A DNA stretch of 64,000 nt from Coenobita brevimanus (GCA_032717465.1 CM064632.1:21519425-21583424); one strand, 5' to 3'; counted from the stretch's first letter, positions 32,103 through 44,349 are shown. Numbers and translations are program-made. Notes: generated by a model from the letters alone, not told the origin.

Positions 32103-32935
32103 GTAATAGCTGCAAGTTCCACCTCAGTTTAAATACATATAGCAGGGCGGTAAACAGAAAGATTGGATAGTGTGTACAAATAAGAGTCGTTATAAATAAC
32201 AACAGCAACAACAACAATGCCATCACCTGCGGCAAAATACGATAATTAAGTTTTCATATCAGGTACGGTAACAAAAAATTAATGGCTACTGATACGCAAC
32301 AACAACAACAGAACAACAACAACAGAACATCAGCAACAACAGAACAACAACAACAGGACATGAACAACAACAGAACATCAACAACAAACTCTTCAGCACA
32401 GGTAGCAATAATATAACATGCATAACGTTCAAAAATAAAAATATAATCGACGCTGAAAAAAGTCCGTGATACAGACGACAGAATAATTACATCAGCTAAG
32501 TAAAATCGTCTGGCTATAAAAAGAATGTAATGAGAGGCATTGATTTTACACCGTGACATCCACCACCACTACCACATCCACCACCACCACCACTACATCC
32601 ACCACCACCACAACAACATTCACTACATCCACCCCCACCACCACTGTATCATCCACCACTCTGTCAACCACCTGTCGGCCAACCACCACCACTAAATCCG
32701 CCGTGACCACCACTACTGTTACTAACATCACCACCACCACCACCAGCAACATCATCATCAACAATAACAACACAGGTAACACAGTAACACCTTCACAAGC
32801 AAACATCTCCTCAAGCTGTATATAAAAAAACAAATAGCTCCTCCATCAAACGAAACAGTCTGGCGGTGGGTAGAAGGAAATGATGCTGAATACCGTAACG
32901 CCTTCACGAAACATAGGTCTTAAAACATGTTTAAA

Positions 32936-32938
<3 letters not shown>
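31879..32938. other. Triplet-repeat-rich, no gene
   Basis: Holds CAC/AAC/AAT triplets (32025-32102), AACAAC/AACAGA units (32297-32395) and a CCA/ACC array (32556-32765). A GTAAAATCGTCTGGC core lies at about 32499. Thr- and Val-rich frames here are artefacts. Confidence 0.85.

Positions 32939-33014
<76 letters not shown>
32939..33014. repeat. (TA)n microsatellite
   Basis: About 75 bp of perfect TA. Confidence 0.97.
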
Positions 33015-33016
<2 letters not shown>

Positions 33017-33158
33017 TCTGCACGGTAGTATGGATAAAAATACAATTAATAACACATTGACTACCTCAGGGATTTCAAAAATTAGTAAAATATCAGACGG
33101 TCGTGAGAAAAACAAGCAAAAGACGTCTTGATAGTGACAAATTTAATAGAGGTCGTTC

Positions 33159-33161
<3 letters not shown>

Positions 33162-33210
<49 letters not shown>

Positions 33211-33255
33211 CATCCTCTTTAAAAGGTCCCCACCACACCATCAGATTAAAATCAG

Positions 33256-33329
<74 letters not shown>
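33162..33329. repeat. (GA)n and (CA)n microsatellites
   Basis: GA at 33162-33209 and CA at 33259-33329, separated by about 50 bp of unique sequence. Confidence 0.96.
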
Positions 33330-33330
<1 letters not shown>

Positions 33331-33475
33331 CTTTTTTTCCCCGTGGCCCTTTTAGAGAGTGTGATCGGATATTTGATACAAGAATGATAGCAAAGGCTGG
33401 AGACAAGGCCAGATCACCCTCTTCTCAACGCCAACTGACATCCACTACTGATAGCAAGCTGGGGAAATTGAGAGC

Positions 33476-33672
<197 letters not shown>

Positions 33673-33689
33673 GGCGCGCAAACATTTAA

Positions 33690-34340
33690 AAGGAATTGAA
33701 AGCCATATTTTAAAGCAATCGAAGCCCGTTTTTAAAAGGAATTGAAAGTCATATTTACAAGGAATGGAAAGCCATGTTTAATCTGTGTACTGAAAATATT
33801 ATATAGAAATACTAGCAGGGGTACCCGGGATTGCCCGGCCAAAAAGGCGAGCACTGTAATCCTATTTGTTCTAGTTCATCTTTCTTTCTTCTTCAGAAAG
33901 ACCATGTACCTCTTATGCTTTTGAAGACGGATTATAAGAGGTCCAGGAACCTTCTGTTTCAGCATTCGCAGACTACCGCACAGTATTTGTGCGCAGTTGT
34001 TTACTACTGTATTACCGGTGACCTCAAATGACCTCCCACTGGTGACCTCAAATGACCTCGGAGGTCAACCTCACGTAGCCTGTGTCCGAACTGGAGGTCA
34101 TGTGAGTCTCCATGCCAAAAGTTGGGCTGCTAGGGTACCCGGCGTTGCCCGGGCCAAAATGGCAAACATTATACTTGTGACCTCCAATGACCGATATCTG
34201 AATTTTGACCCCCCTAAAACCATCCTTGGGTTACCCTGATTCTGAATATATATGGGTCTGGGGGTCTCCGGCCCCTGGTGTGGGCATGATTGAAGGTCAA
34301 ACAAACCAACTCATCTCATATATAGATATGTAGATAGATA
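33690..34340. repeat. Unclassified dispersed repeat with paired GGTACCCGG blocks
   Basis: A ~25-bp unit (AAAAGGAATTGAAAGCCATA type) repeats three times at about 33689-33775. Then ACTAGCAGGGGTACCCGGGA / TTGCCCGGCCAAAA (about 33810-33845) recurs as GCTAGGGTACCCGGCG / TTGCCCGGGCCAAAA (about 34129-34160), with TGACCTCAAATGACCTC units between. It ends at a short TAGA run near 34330. It resembles repeat types seen in other invertebrate genomes, but I cannot name the family. Confidence 0.55.
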
Positions 34341-34829
34341 GATTTATGGAAAAGATAACCTATGGATATTGACGGAAAACTATTGATTAAAAAAACTGTA
34401 TTGGAATTTGTATTCAACACAGGTATCTTGAGAGAAATAATTTATAGACACGTATGGAAACTATGACAACCTGCTTGTGAAAAAAAAAATACGAAACTGT
34501 TTATTATAATGTATGGAAAAGTATTTCTGAATAATGTATCTAAAACTGTAGAGTATACTGAGAAAGATAGGGAAATGTGTTTAATATAAATGAAAAACTT
34601 CATACGAAGATGAGTGAAAAATAACGTAAGACTATAAATATATGAAAAATGTATGACAAACGTGAATGAAAGTATATGCAAAAATGTTAGAGTTATATGG
34701 AAAAATGTGAAAAAAAAATATGGGTCCTATATATTGAAAAATCGCAGGCATCTTTTCCCACGGGCTTTTTTTTTGGGGGGGGGGGGAGGGGAGGGCTTTG
34801 ATGGGATAAAGCCTGAGACCCACCGTTCT
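34341..34829. other. AT-rich degenerate ATGGAAA sequence, no gene
   Basis: TATGGAAAA-type motifs recur loosely every 30-40 bp at 34345-34740, suggesting a very old tandem array. Poly-G near 34775. Confidence 0.45.
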
Positions 34830-34941
34830 CCTCCCCTTCTCTTCTTTATCTCTTCTTAGTCTCACTCTCTCTTTTTTTTTTTCTGTCATTGTTTCTCCCA
34901 CTTCCCTCCCTTCCCTCCTTCCTTCCTCTTGTTTCCTTTTA

Positions 34942-34988
<47 letters not shown>

Positions 34989-35660
34989 TATCCGTCTTTC
35001 TTCCCCCCACACCCTCACAGTTTCTCCCTGTTTCCCCTTCCCTCTCTCTTTTCCTATCTTCCCCTATCCTCCCCTCCCTTCCCCTATCTTCCCCTCCCTT
35101 CCCCTATCTTCCCCTCCCTTCCCCTATCTTCCCCTCCCTTCCCCTATCCTCCCCTCCCTTCCCCTATCCTCCCCTCCCTTCCCCTATCCTCCCCTCCCTT
35201 CCCCTATCCTCCCCTCCCTTCCCCTATCTTCCCCTCCCTTCCCCTATCTTCCCCTCCCTTCCCCTATCCTCCCCTCCCTTCCCTATCCTCCCCTCCCTTC
35301 CCCTATCCTCCCCTCCCTTCCCCTATCTTCCCTCCCTTCCCCTATCTTCCCCTCCCTTCCCCTATCTTCCCCTCCCTTCCTCTATCTTCCCCTCCCTTCC
35401 CCTATCCTCCCCTCCCTTCCCCTATCCTCCCCTCCCTTCCCCTATCCTCCCCTCCCTTCCCCTATCTTCCCCTCCCTTCCCCTATCTTCCCCTCCCTTCC
35501 CCTATCCTCCCCTCCCTTCCCCTATCCTCCCCTCCCTTCCCCTTCCCTGCAACTTTCCTTTCCACATCTCTCCTTTACCATTTTTCCCTCTCCCCCCAAC
35601 CCCCCCAGCACCACCACGTCATAAAGAAGCCAATATTGCTCCCCCCCCACACACACACGA
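34830..35660. repeat. Pyrimidine tract with 20-bp minisatellite
   Basis: After a CT tract (34946-34986), the unit CTTCCCCTATCCTCCCCTCC repeats about 24 times from 35049 to 35545, with TCC/TTC variants and a few one-base losses. The strand is almost pure pyrimidine. The Pro/Ser/Leu-rich frames through it are repeat artefacts: 20 bp is not a multiple of three, so all frames cycle. Confidence 0.95.
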
Positions 35661-35757
35661 GGTTATAAGGATATGCCAGTATTTACCTTTATTTAAACCT
35701 TCCTTTCTGTTTCTGCATTCTGTCTACCCCACTTTATGTGTGAGAAATATTGGTCAG

Positions 35758-35925
35758 ATTTATTATGATATTTATTATTATTATTGTTATTTTTATTATT
35801 ATTATTATTTTAATAATAATAATAATAATAATAATAATTAACAATAATAATAATTTATTATTATTATTATTGTTGTTGTTATTAACAGTGTTATACTTAT
35901 ATTATTATTATTATTATTATAATGG
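35758..35925. repeat. Self-complementary ATT / AAT triplet array
   Basis: ATT units (35765-35810) are followed by AAT units (35811-35855), then ATT again (35858-35925). Adjacent arms are complementary and could form a long AT hairpin. Confidence 0.9.
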
Positions 35926-36039
35926 CTTATAGTAATAATATGCTTTTCCGCATCCCTATATTTAGGATCGACTGGAAAGGAAAATGTTTGGGTTTTCTGT
36001 GTCACTTTCTTGAAATTGTCTGAGAAGATTACGATGAAG

Positions 36040-36775
36040 ATGGAAGGAGGGGAGAGAAGAATGAAAGGAAGAAGAAAAGGAAGATGAGAGCTTCGGATAA
36101 AGGGAGGAAGAGGGGAAGGGAGGGAGGGAGGATGGAAGGAAGGATGAAAAGAAGGCAGAACAAGAGGGAGGAAGGAAGGAAGGACGTGAGGAAAGGAGGG
36201 CGGGAGGGAGGAAGAAATGAAAGAAGAAAGGAAGGAAGGAAGGTAGGGAGAAAGGAAAGAAGGCAAGGAGGTGTGAAGGAAAAAGTAAAGTTACTATGGA
36301 AGAGAGAAAAGAAAGAGGGATTGGGAGTAAAGCAGGGAGGATGGAGAGAAGGAAGGACAACAGAGGGAGGAAGAAAGAAGGAAGGAAAAGGAGGGGAGGA
36401 GGAGGAAATGAAGAAGGAAGAAAGAAGCTAAAGATAGAGGGAGGGAGGACCGAAAGAAAGAAGGAAAGGAGGAGGACAGGGAGAGAAAAGGAAAAAAGAA
36501 GGAAGGGAAAATGGGAGGAAGAAACTAAGGATGGAAGGAGGGAGAACAGAAGGAATGAAAGACAGGAGGAAGGAGAGGGAGAGATGGGGAAGAAAGAAGA
36601 AAAAAATGAAGACTGAAGGAAGGGATGCAGGGAGGAAGGAAGGAGGGAGGGAGGGAGAAAGAAAGAACAGAATAAAGGATAAAAGAAAGCTAATAAGTAA
36701 AGTGAGGAAGAAAGGATGGAGGAAGGGAGAAAGTGGAGGAGTGGGGAAGAAAGAAGAAAGGCAGAGGGAAATGAA
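36040..36775. repeat. About 740-bp homopurine tract
   Basis: Almost entirely GGAAGGAAAGAAGG-like sequence with very few pyrimidines. Glu/Lys/Arg/Gly-rich frames are artefacts. It mirrors the pyrimidine tract 400 bp upstream but is not its inverted copy. Confidence 0.93.
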
Positions 36776-37064
36776 GGCCAGTGGATTTTTCAGGCATAAC
36801 TTTTCAAAAAATTTCCAATAAATCCTTCAGACACCCAAAAGAAGAAAAATTACATCGAAGGATCTTTTTATGTTTTACCTTTAAAGTCTTTTCTTGTTTC
36901 TTTTTTCCCGTGTTCCTTTCGATGGTTGTCTTTACGCTGTTTGTTGAATCTCCTCAGTGCATTGAAGCATAGGTAGTATATTCTGTCAACCCACGGATGA
37001 TTTTATTCTGCTGGGGATGAAGTGATTGGACTGAAGGGAGTATAAAGTTTCTGTTTTGCTGCCA
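36776..37064. other. No gene; dispersed core
   Basis: Contains GGATGATTTTATTCTGCTGG (about 36996-37015), a reverse form of the GAATAAAATC core. Confidence 0.4.
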
Positions 37065-37290
37065 CAAGGGTTTAGTGGTTAGAGGGCTGATGTGTGTCTG
37101 AAAGGACGCGAGCTCGAACCCAGTGTGGAACAGGGAGCGGTTTGTCGATATGAATTTGCTAAAACACAATTTCCTTATCTCCCACAAGACCCACCAAGAC
37201 GTCATAGAAACACCCTTTCTAATACCATCACACCAGTCGCGAAGTCGATAGGACTAGCATGTATTCATTGTGGACGGTGGGTATTGGTGC
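37065..37290 (+). mobile_element. tRNA-derived SINE-like element
   Basis: GGGTTTAGTGGTTAGAGGGC (about 37068) fits a polymerase III A box and GCGAGCTCGAACCC (about 37108) a B box at tRNA-like spacing (~40 bp). The anticodon arm does not fold convincingly, so this is a tRNA-derived repeat rather than a gene. About 150 bp of unrelated body follow. Confidence 0.5.
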
Positions 37291-37521
37291 CGAAGTGGTG
37301 ACAGGAGAGGGTTTGTGATTTAGGGAACGGGCATTCTAGTCTGTGCCCAGGGTCGAATATATTAAAAATAGATCTTACTGTTACCTCCCAATGATTTACG
37401 GAGTAGGACCCCGTGTAGCGAAAGGGTTAACTGAGACCTAAGCACTGAATTATTGGATCGTTGCGTGGGAATTATTGTCTCTGAAGCTTCAGTCAGTATA
37501 GAAAACGCTAATGTACTCTTC

Positions 37522-37740
37522 GTTATACTCTTTTTACTCCAACTTAGCCTAGATTTTCGTCCTTTTGCGGCTTATTTCACGTAGCTCAGAAAAAATACAA
37601 TATTACGGCTCCGCAACCTTTTCACAGCACATCATCGTGACTAAGGTCATATTTTTGTGTTAATCTATTGTTACGACTCAGCATTCAAGATGGAGAGATG
37701 GCAGTATTAGGCCAGTTTAGAATGAAATGAGTATACTGAC
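37522..37740. mobile_element. Short inverted-repeat element, family 'TCTAACTTGG'
   Basis: The left arm (TTATACTCTTTTTACTCC, then AACTTAGCCTA) pairs with the right arm (TTAGGCCAGTTTAGAATGAA, then ATGAGTATACTG). About 219 bp, close relative of 9265-9487. Confidence 0.75.
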
Positions 37741-37916
37741 TGGATTTAAGTGAAACTCCATACGTACTGTCTTCGGTCTATAGCAGATGAACGGATCTAG
37801 AATTTGTCTCTGTTATCTTCTTTTTTATTTTTTTCTTGGAGGGAACAATGTGGGGGCCTCTGGCCTTTGGTTCCTTCTTCCTTGCATGAAAAAAAATTAT
37901 ATTATACTGCGATAGA

Positions 37917-40900
37917 AAACTATCTATCTATCTATCTATAGGCCGACGCCGTAATCCCGCAAAGGGTGGCCGCAGACAAAACGCCTCCAAGTCGCTCTGT
38001 CACCCACAATTTGACTACCCTCCCCCCAACTCACCCCCCCTCCCTCATATACCTCTCAACTCCATCCCTTCACCTCATCCTCGGTCTACCTCTCCCTCTC
38101 TCTCCCTCCACCTCACCTACATACACCCTCTTAGTCAGTCTTTCATTCTCCATTCTCTTCACATGTCCAAACCACCTCAGTGTATTTCTCCTAATCTTCT
38201 CAACCACATCCACATCCACCCCACAGCGTTCCTTCACTTCTTCATTCGTCAACCTGTCCCTCCACGTCACTCCACATGCTCCTCTCAAGTAACTCATTTC
38301 CACTGCTCTCACTCTTGACTTGTTCCCCTCTTGCAAGGTCCATGCCTCGCTTCCATACGTCAGGGTAGGGATCACAATACTATCATGCAGTGACTTCTTA
38401 ACTTCCATACTCACCTCCCTATTTCTCATCACTGCTTTCAGTGTACCAACAACCTTCCTTCCCTGCTGTACCCTTTCACGCACTTCATCCCCCAAAGTTC
38501 CATCCTTACTCATCACACTACCCAAGTACTTGAATGCACTCACATTCTCTATATCCTCACCATCCACCCACACTGCACACTCTGTGACTTCATTCCTCTC
38601 AAACACCATAACTTTACTTTTGTTTACATTAACTTTCAGATTCCTCCTCCTACACACTGTCCCAAATCCATTCACCAAACCTTGCAACTCCCATTCATCT
38701 TCACTCAACAGTACTGTATCATCAGCAAACAGCAACACCGGGAGCTTCCAAATCTCACCCTCATTCATTAGAGCCACCCCCACATCCACTGCCCTACCCT
38801 GCACCTCCTTTACAACCCCATCCATGTATATATTAAACAGCCATGGAGACATCACACAACCCTGTTTCAGTCCCACATTGATCAAAGAACTCACTCAGCT
38901 TACCATCCACTCGCACCGTTACCCTAGCTCCCTCGTACATACTCTTCACAGCACTCAACAATTTCCCCTCTACTCCATATATTCTTAATACCTTCCACAT
39001 ACCTTGCCTATCTATTCTGTCATAAGCTTTCTCCAAGTCCATGAAGGCAGCATACACTTTCCTTCCCTTCTCTAGATACTTCTCCACTAAACATCTTAGA
39101 ACAAATATCTGATCTACACACCCTTTTCCCTAAATCCCCCTTGTTCTTCTCCAACTAGCTCCTCTGTCATATGCCTAACCCAACCAATGAGTATTCTACC
39201 ATATATTTTACCAGTCACACTAAGTAGGCAAATACCCCTATGGTTACCACATACTTCTCTCTCTCCCTTTCCTTTGTATAAAGGAACAATTATACCTGAT
39301 TTCCAGTCCTCTGGAACCCTTCCCTCATCCCAAGCCAATCTACACAACTTCCATATCCACTCCACAACAATCTCACCCCCATACCTAAGCATTTCACCAC
39401 ACACTCCATCAATTCCTGGGGCCTTTCCCAGCTTAATATTCTTCTTCGCTTCCACTACTTCCGCCCTACTGACCTCTTCCTCCCTCCTCTCATCTCTTCT
39501 TCTCCCAGCCATTCCCCAACCACTTATACTCGCACTGCTGTCACTCTCCACATTCAACAAATCCTCAAAGTGCTCCTTCCATCTCCTCAGTTTCTCTCTC
39601 TTCTCCACCAACAATCTATTATTCCTATCTTTCACTCCCCTACTATTTCCGCTTTCACATTGCCTTACTTTCTTTACCTCCTTCCAAAACAATTTCTTAC
39701 TCTCCCTCCATTTCACACTCAGATTCCTCCCAAACTCCTCATCCACTTTCTTTTTACTCTCCTTCACCAGTCTCTTAACCTCCCTTCTCCTGCTCACATA
39801 TACCTCTCTCTTCTCTCTCTCATCTTCTCCCCTACCTCTACTCGCTAACCATTTACTATATGCCTTCTTCTTTTGTTCCACAGCTCGTTTCACCTCATCA
39901 TTCCACCATGCTGTCCCTTGCACACCCTTGCATCTCCTCCTCACTCCACAAACCGCCTCACACGCTGCGCTTATCTCTTCCGTGAATATCTTACATACGT
40001 CTTCCACCCCTTCCATCTGCTCTAGCTCATGCCTTCCCAGTCTTTCTTCCACTATGCTCTTATACTCTGTCATTTTCTCACTATCTTGCAATTTCTCCAC
40101 TCTTCTCACAGGAGTTGCTTCCTCCTGTCTTTCCCTTCGTCACCTCAACCACTTTCTTTGCAGCTCTACCTTGGCCATCACTAAATGATGGTCCGAGACT
40201 CCATTCCCCCACCCTCTCCACACTCTTGCATCCAACACTTGTCTTCTCATTCGCTCATCCACACACACGTAGTCTATCATTACCTTTCGTTCAACAAGTT
40301 CACCATCCATCCTCCTCATTACTCTCCATGTATACCGGTGGATCATCTTATGCCGAAAGTAGGTGTTGGCAATTGCCAACCCCTTACAAGCACAGATGTC
40401 CACCAAAGCACTTCCATTCCCATCTAAGTCAGCTGGCACACCCCACTGACCAACCACTCCATCCACTCGTACATTCCCAACTTTGCCATTCATGTCTCCA
40501 ATCAACAGCACTCTCTCGCTCCTCTCAGACTTGTCCATACACACTTCTACACTCGCCCAAAACTCATCTTTCACTCTTGCCACTCGATCCTCTGTCGGGG
40601 CATACACACATACAATCGCCCACGCTTGTATACCTACTTTCATCCTCACCCATAGAATCCTTGCACCCACTGTTCCATACTCTCTTATATTCTCCTTCCA
40701 CTTCTTGCTTATCATCAGACATACGCCCTCTCTTGCCCTCTCATTTTCATTGACTCCCGCACATATACCTAAACCATATTCCCATTCTCTTAGCCTTTCA
40801 CCTTTCCATTTAGTTTCAGTCAATCCATATATATCCACTTTTGCATCCTCAAGCACCTGAACAATCTCTCTCTCTTTCACTTCATAATTCACTCCTCTCA

Positions 40901-41105
40901 CATTCCACGTTCCCACCCTAAGAATGTCCTTCGTCCGTTCCTTAGTCGTCAACGTATGGTCCGTCCGGGTCCGAGGCGCTTTATTCGCTTTTTTAGTTAG
41001 TTCTTTTTACGGAGTGGGGCACTAACCCACCACCAACCCTTTTAGTCGCCTCGTACGACAAGCAGGGATACTGGGGGAGTATTCTTGAAACCCCCCTACC
41101 ACCCT
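37917..41105 (-). mobile_element. LINE 'C': RTE-clade non-LTR retrotransposon, near full length but inactivated
   Basis: Minus strand. The 5' UTR begins near 41105, with a CTTGTCGTACGAGGCGACTA motif (about 41060) found in many invertebrate RTE elements. A single long ORF (40952 to about 38070) and a short 3' region end in a TAGATAGA tetranucleotide tail (37917-37941). One endonuclease-RT ORF, no RNase H and a microsatellite tail are typical of RTE. Older relics of the family lie at 7595-7905, 42075-42320 and 56060-56480. Confidence 0.87.
38070..40952 (-). pseudogene. LINE C ORF: apurinic-type endonuclease and reverse transcriptase (broken)
   Basis: The ATG at 40952 is followed by VGTWNVRG, TETKW (catalytic Glu), GDMNGKVG and SDHHLVMAKV of the endonuclease. 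A TGA at 40140-40142 interrupts an otherwise continuous frame. The next ~330 codons (to 39114) carry KLGKAPGIDGV and LLSVTGKIYGRIL. A frameshift near 39115-39125 leads to MDLEKAYDRIDR (39087-38833 piece), and another near 38880 leads to LKQGCVMSPWLFNIYMD and the LLFADD catalytic motif (38718-38729). The C-terminal RWFGHVKRMENER and GRGRPRMR are followed by TGA (38070-38072) where the family normally has Trp; traces of the remaining ~50 codons continue past it with further stops. Two stops and two shifts, otherwise well preserved. Confidence 0.92.
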
Positions 41106-41599
41106 TAATTTGGCATTAGTTGGTTAATTGATCATGCCTTACCTGATACCTGGCGTATATTGTATTTCTCTTGTGTAACTCAGGATCTTTTCCTGGTCCT
41201 GGGATTACCTTATGAAAAAATTACTGTTAAACAAACCTTACATTCTTTATTAACCAGAAAAAAAAAAAATATTAGGGAAAGTGTAGCAATCCTAATATTT
41301 ATGTAGCACTGAAAATTAATTCGTAATTCTTCGACCCAAGAACTGGAGCGATGATCCTGACCAAAACTGTACACACTGCCATGATAACTTTTATTTTGTA
41401 TTCGTCCTGTTCCAGATGATTGCCTTCAGAGAGAGAACGCTAATATACGAAATAGATAATGAAGGCTGTTTCTGTTTCCTTCTCCCCAGTTCGAAATTTC
41501 CCTCTTCTGGTTTTAAAAAGTTTGGAGATGGCACGAATAAAAAAAAAAAAAAATCTGGTCTCATTGAGGTCATTTCACGGGCTCGCTTGGTAATGTTTC
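41106..41599. other. No gene seen
   Basis: Unique-looking sequence after the LINE C 5' end. Short poly-A near 41263 and 41543. Confidence 0.4.
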
Positions 41600-41750
41600 T
41601 AGCCTGTTTCATTAATTTCGTTCACCAGTTTCACTGATTAATATTCATTCCTTATTATTACGACCTTCACCTGTCTTCGATGCACACCCATGATGATGAT
41701 GATGGTGATGATGATGATTACTATTTTATTGTAGTTTATTATTATTTTTA

Positions 41751-41825
<75 letters not shown>

Positions 41826-42040
41826 TTAGTAGTAATACTCGTAGTAGTACTGTCGATCTTTGATATATTTCTACAATGCCATTAGTCTCATCCACTTATT
41901 CCACTGGTTCATCCACATATCTCATTACTATTGCCTCCACATGGCCTGGCTCCACACTAATTGCTCCACTCTCCTCCTCAGGTATGTGCTGAAGGTGCTG
42001 TACGCCTGATATTTCCTCAGACGGTAAGATGGCGTAACTT
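41600..42040. repeat. Diverged dispersed repeat shared with 63380-63740
   Basis: TTATTACGACCTTCACCTGTC, the GTTCATCCACAT type, CCACACTAATTGCTC, CAGGTATGTGCTGAAGGTG and ACGGTAAGATGGC all recur in order near the right end of the window. In both places a triplet array lies in or beside the repeat (here ATG, TTA and GTA units at 41690-41845). No coding capacity. Confidence 0.7.
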
Positions 42041-42074
42041 CTTGTAAATGATTTCTTGTGGATTTGCAGGAATG

Positions 42075-42325
42075 AAAATTACCTTGATATATTTTGGTCG
42101 TGTGGAGAGAATGGAGATGAGAGACTGACTAGGAGAGTGTATGAGTGAGGTGGAAGGGGAGTGAGAAAGTGGGAAACCGAGGATGAGATGAGGGATGGGG
42201 ATGGAGATGTATATGAATGAGAATGGTGTGAGTTGGAGGGAGGACAGTCTGCTGGCGGTGGACAGGATGACATGAAGTGGATTTGTTAGTAGCCACCGTC
42301 GCCGGGGTGAAGGTATGTGGCTGTA
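42075..42325 (+). pseudogene. RTE-clade LINE relic (extreme C-terminus)
   Basis: Translated pieces YFGRVERMEMRD, GKPRMR, MYMNENGVSWRE and AVDRMT in order match the C-terminal end of the LINE C family and continue past its premature stop into the region LINE C has lost. Interrupted by TGA and TAG codons. Confidence 0.72.
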
Positions 42326-42429
42326 GATAGATATATGGATTTATAGGTATATAGATTAACACACTTATCAGCAGAACAATTCTATTTTCTTTTTTTCAGC
42401 TGAGATAGTTATAAGCATCTAAGATCCGC

Positions 42430-42730
42430 GTTCTCAACGAGTAAAGAAACACCCTGACATCTCTTCAATACCGATTTTGGAAGGGCAAGCTAGTATCTTT
42501 GTGTACATTATTTTTATTCACGACTGGTAAAGAAGCTCCCTAGCACCTATTCCTTACCGATTTAGTTTTGGATAGGGCAAGCTTATATCGTTTTGTGCAT
42601 TATTTTTGCAGACTGTGGTGATATCATAATGATTTAAGTAACACAGAAGAGGATGGTAAGGTGTAAAAAAAAAAAAATCGTTTAGGAAAAGATGTTAAGG
42701 AGCTTTCACCGATGAGAATACGGACCCGAG
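42430..42730. mobile_element. Short inverted-repeat element, family 'CTCCCTAACAC', with duplicated left arm
   Basis: The complete copy (about 42515-42730) has a left arm (AAGAAGCTCCCTAGCACCTA) and right arm (GTTAAGGAGCTTTCACCGAT, then GAGAATACGGACC). Just upstream (42430-42510) a second left half repeats CGATTTTGGAAGGGCAAGCT, aligning with CGATTTAGTTTTGGATAGGG and GCAAGCT of the complete copy. Confidence 0.65.
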
Positions 42731-42779
42731 AGTGTTAATTCCGTCACTGTTGGCGTGGATATGTCTATCGATTATTCCT

Positions 42780-43345
42780 GTTATTCTGTCATTATGTCGA
42801 CCTGTCTTAATATCTCCTTGTTGACTTGTCTGTCAGTTTATCTATCTCTATCTATCTGTCTATCATGTTTATCTATCTGTCAATCTATTTATCTGTCAGT
42901 GTCCATCTGTCTATCTGTCAGTGTCTCTATATCAGTATCTGCCAGTGTCTGTCCATCTCAGTATATCTGTCTATGTCTCACTATCAGTCTGTCTGAATGT
43001 CTCCCAATCCGTCAGTCGCCGATCTGTTTATCTGTCTATCAGTCTGTGTATCTTTATGTCTGTCTGTTTCTCTGAATCTCCCTGTCTGTTAGTCTGTTTT
43101 CTATCTGTATCCATCTGTTCACCTGTTTGTCTGTCTGTCTGTGTATCTGTGTGTCTGTCTATCTATCTATCTGTCTGTCTGTCTGAATATCTTCCTGTCT
43201 GTCAGTCTACTATCTGTTTGTCTGTCTGTCCATCTGTCTGTCTACCTGTCGATCAGTATCTGTCTGTGTGAATATCCATCCATCCATCCACCTATCCATC
43301 CATCTATCTAACTGTCTGTATCTGTCTGTCTATCTATCTATCTAT
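42780..43345. repeat. Degenerate TCTG/TATC tetranucleotide array, about 560 bp
   Basis: Long mixture of TCTG, TCTA, TCAG and CATC units with drift. Cys/Leu/Ser-rich frames are artefacts. Confidence 0.92.
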
Positions 43346-43746
43346 CATTCCCAGTTCTTTATTCTGTTATTCACTTTACATATTCCCTGACAGCTCGCCT
43401 GCAAAGTTTATAACCCTTTCTCCTGTCAGGCATACAGTATATCGTTCCTATTTTTTCCTTAATATTTTTATTTTATTTTTCCGACTTCCTCTTTCGTTTT
43501 CTTCCGAATAAGTGTGTGTGTGTGTGGGTAAACTGGGAATGTGTCCTCCTGCCTCGTCTACCTCCCTTTCTTTGGGGGAAGCAGCCCAGGTATACAGATA
43601 GATAGATTTATCGGTCTGGCTTGCTGTCTACCTACCTATCGACCTGTGTGCTTTCTGTCTATTTACTGCCCTATATCTATTTGTCTGTCTGTTCGTCTCT
43701 ATCTATCTATCTATCTGTTTGTCTGACGGTCTGTCAGTTTACCCTT

Positions 43747-43786
<40 letters not shown>

Positions 43787-44349
43787 CTATCCATGTCTTT
43801 AGCTGAGAGAATAGTATTGTTAGTTATAACCTTCCTTTTACCAAACACTCGCGAAAGGACCAACAGGTCTGCTGCTGTTTGCCTTCCTTTGTACGTCTTT
43901 GTTCTCTCATCCTCCCTTTTTTCGTACATACATACATACATACATACATACATGTGTGCGTGTGTTTATGTACAATATAAACATACTGTATTTTATTCTC
44001 TTTGTATAAATATTTACACATTCATTCCACTAAATACATTCTTTTTTCATCCCATTTGATTTCCTTTATTTTCCTTTTCATTGTCATATCATTCAGTAAA
44101 TCATCTCTCACCTTCCTGCACTACATCCATCCCTCTTCCTCTCATGTGTTTGTCTTTGTTTTGCTCATCTTCATGTCATTATCTCCATTTTTTTCTCATC
44201 TTTTGCTCCCTCAGCGTGACATTATCGCCTTTTATCACTCATTGTTCGCCACTTCCCTCTTTTATCATTCTTTCCTTGTGTCTCCCCTGTAAGTCTTTCT
44301 CTGTCTTGGGTATTAATGCGTGTTATTCCTTTGTCTTTCATTATTATTT
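43346..44349. other. No gene; several short simple tracts
   Basis: TCTG/TATC tract at 43670-43735, CT tract at 43750-43782, CATA tract at 43923-43952. The remainder is T-rich with no recognisable gene. Confidence 0.6.

Noticed and set aside
34889..35668. 259-codon Pro/Ser/Leu protein
   Set aside because: The frame is generated by a 20-bp pyrimidine minisatellite; no stop codon can occur in C/T-only sequence.
39187..40188. 333-codon Leu/Ser/Pro-rich plus-strand ORF
   Set aside because: It is the antisense shadow of the LINE C reverse-transcriptase ORF.
42780..43345. Cysteine-rich secreted proteins
   Set aside because: Cys/Leu/Ser richness comes directly from TCTG and TATC tetranucleotides; frames are interchangeable.
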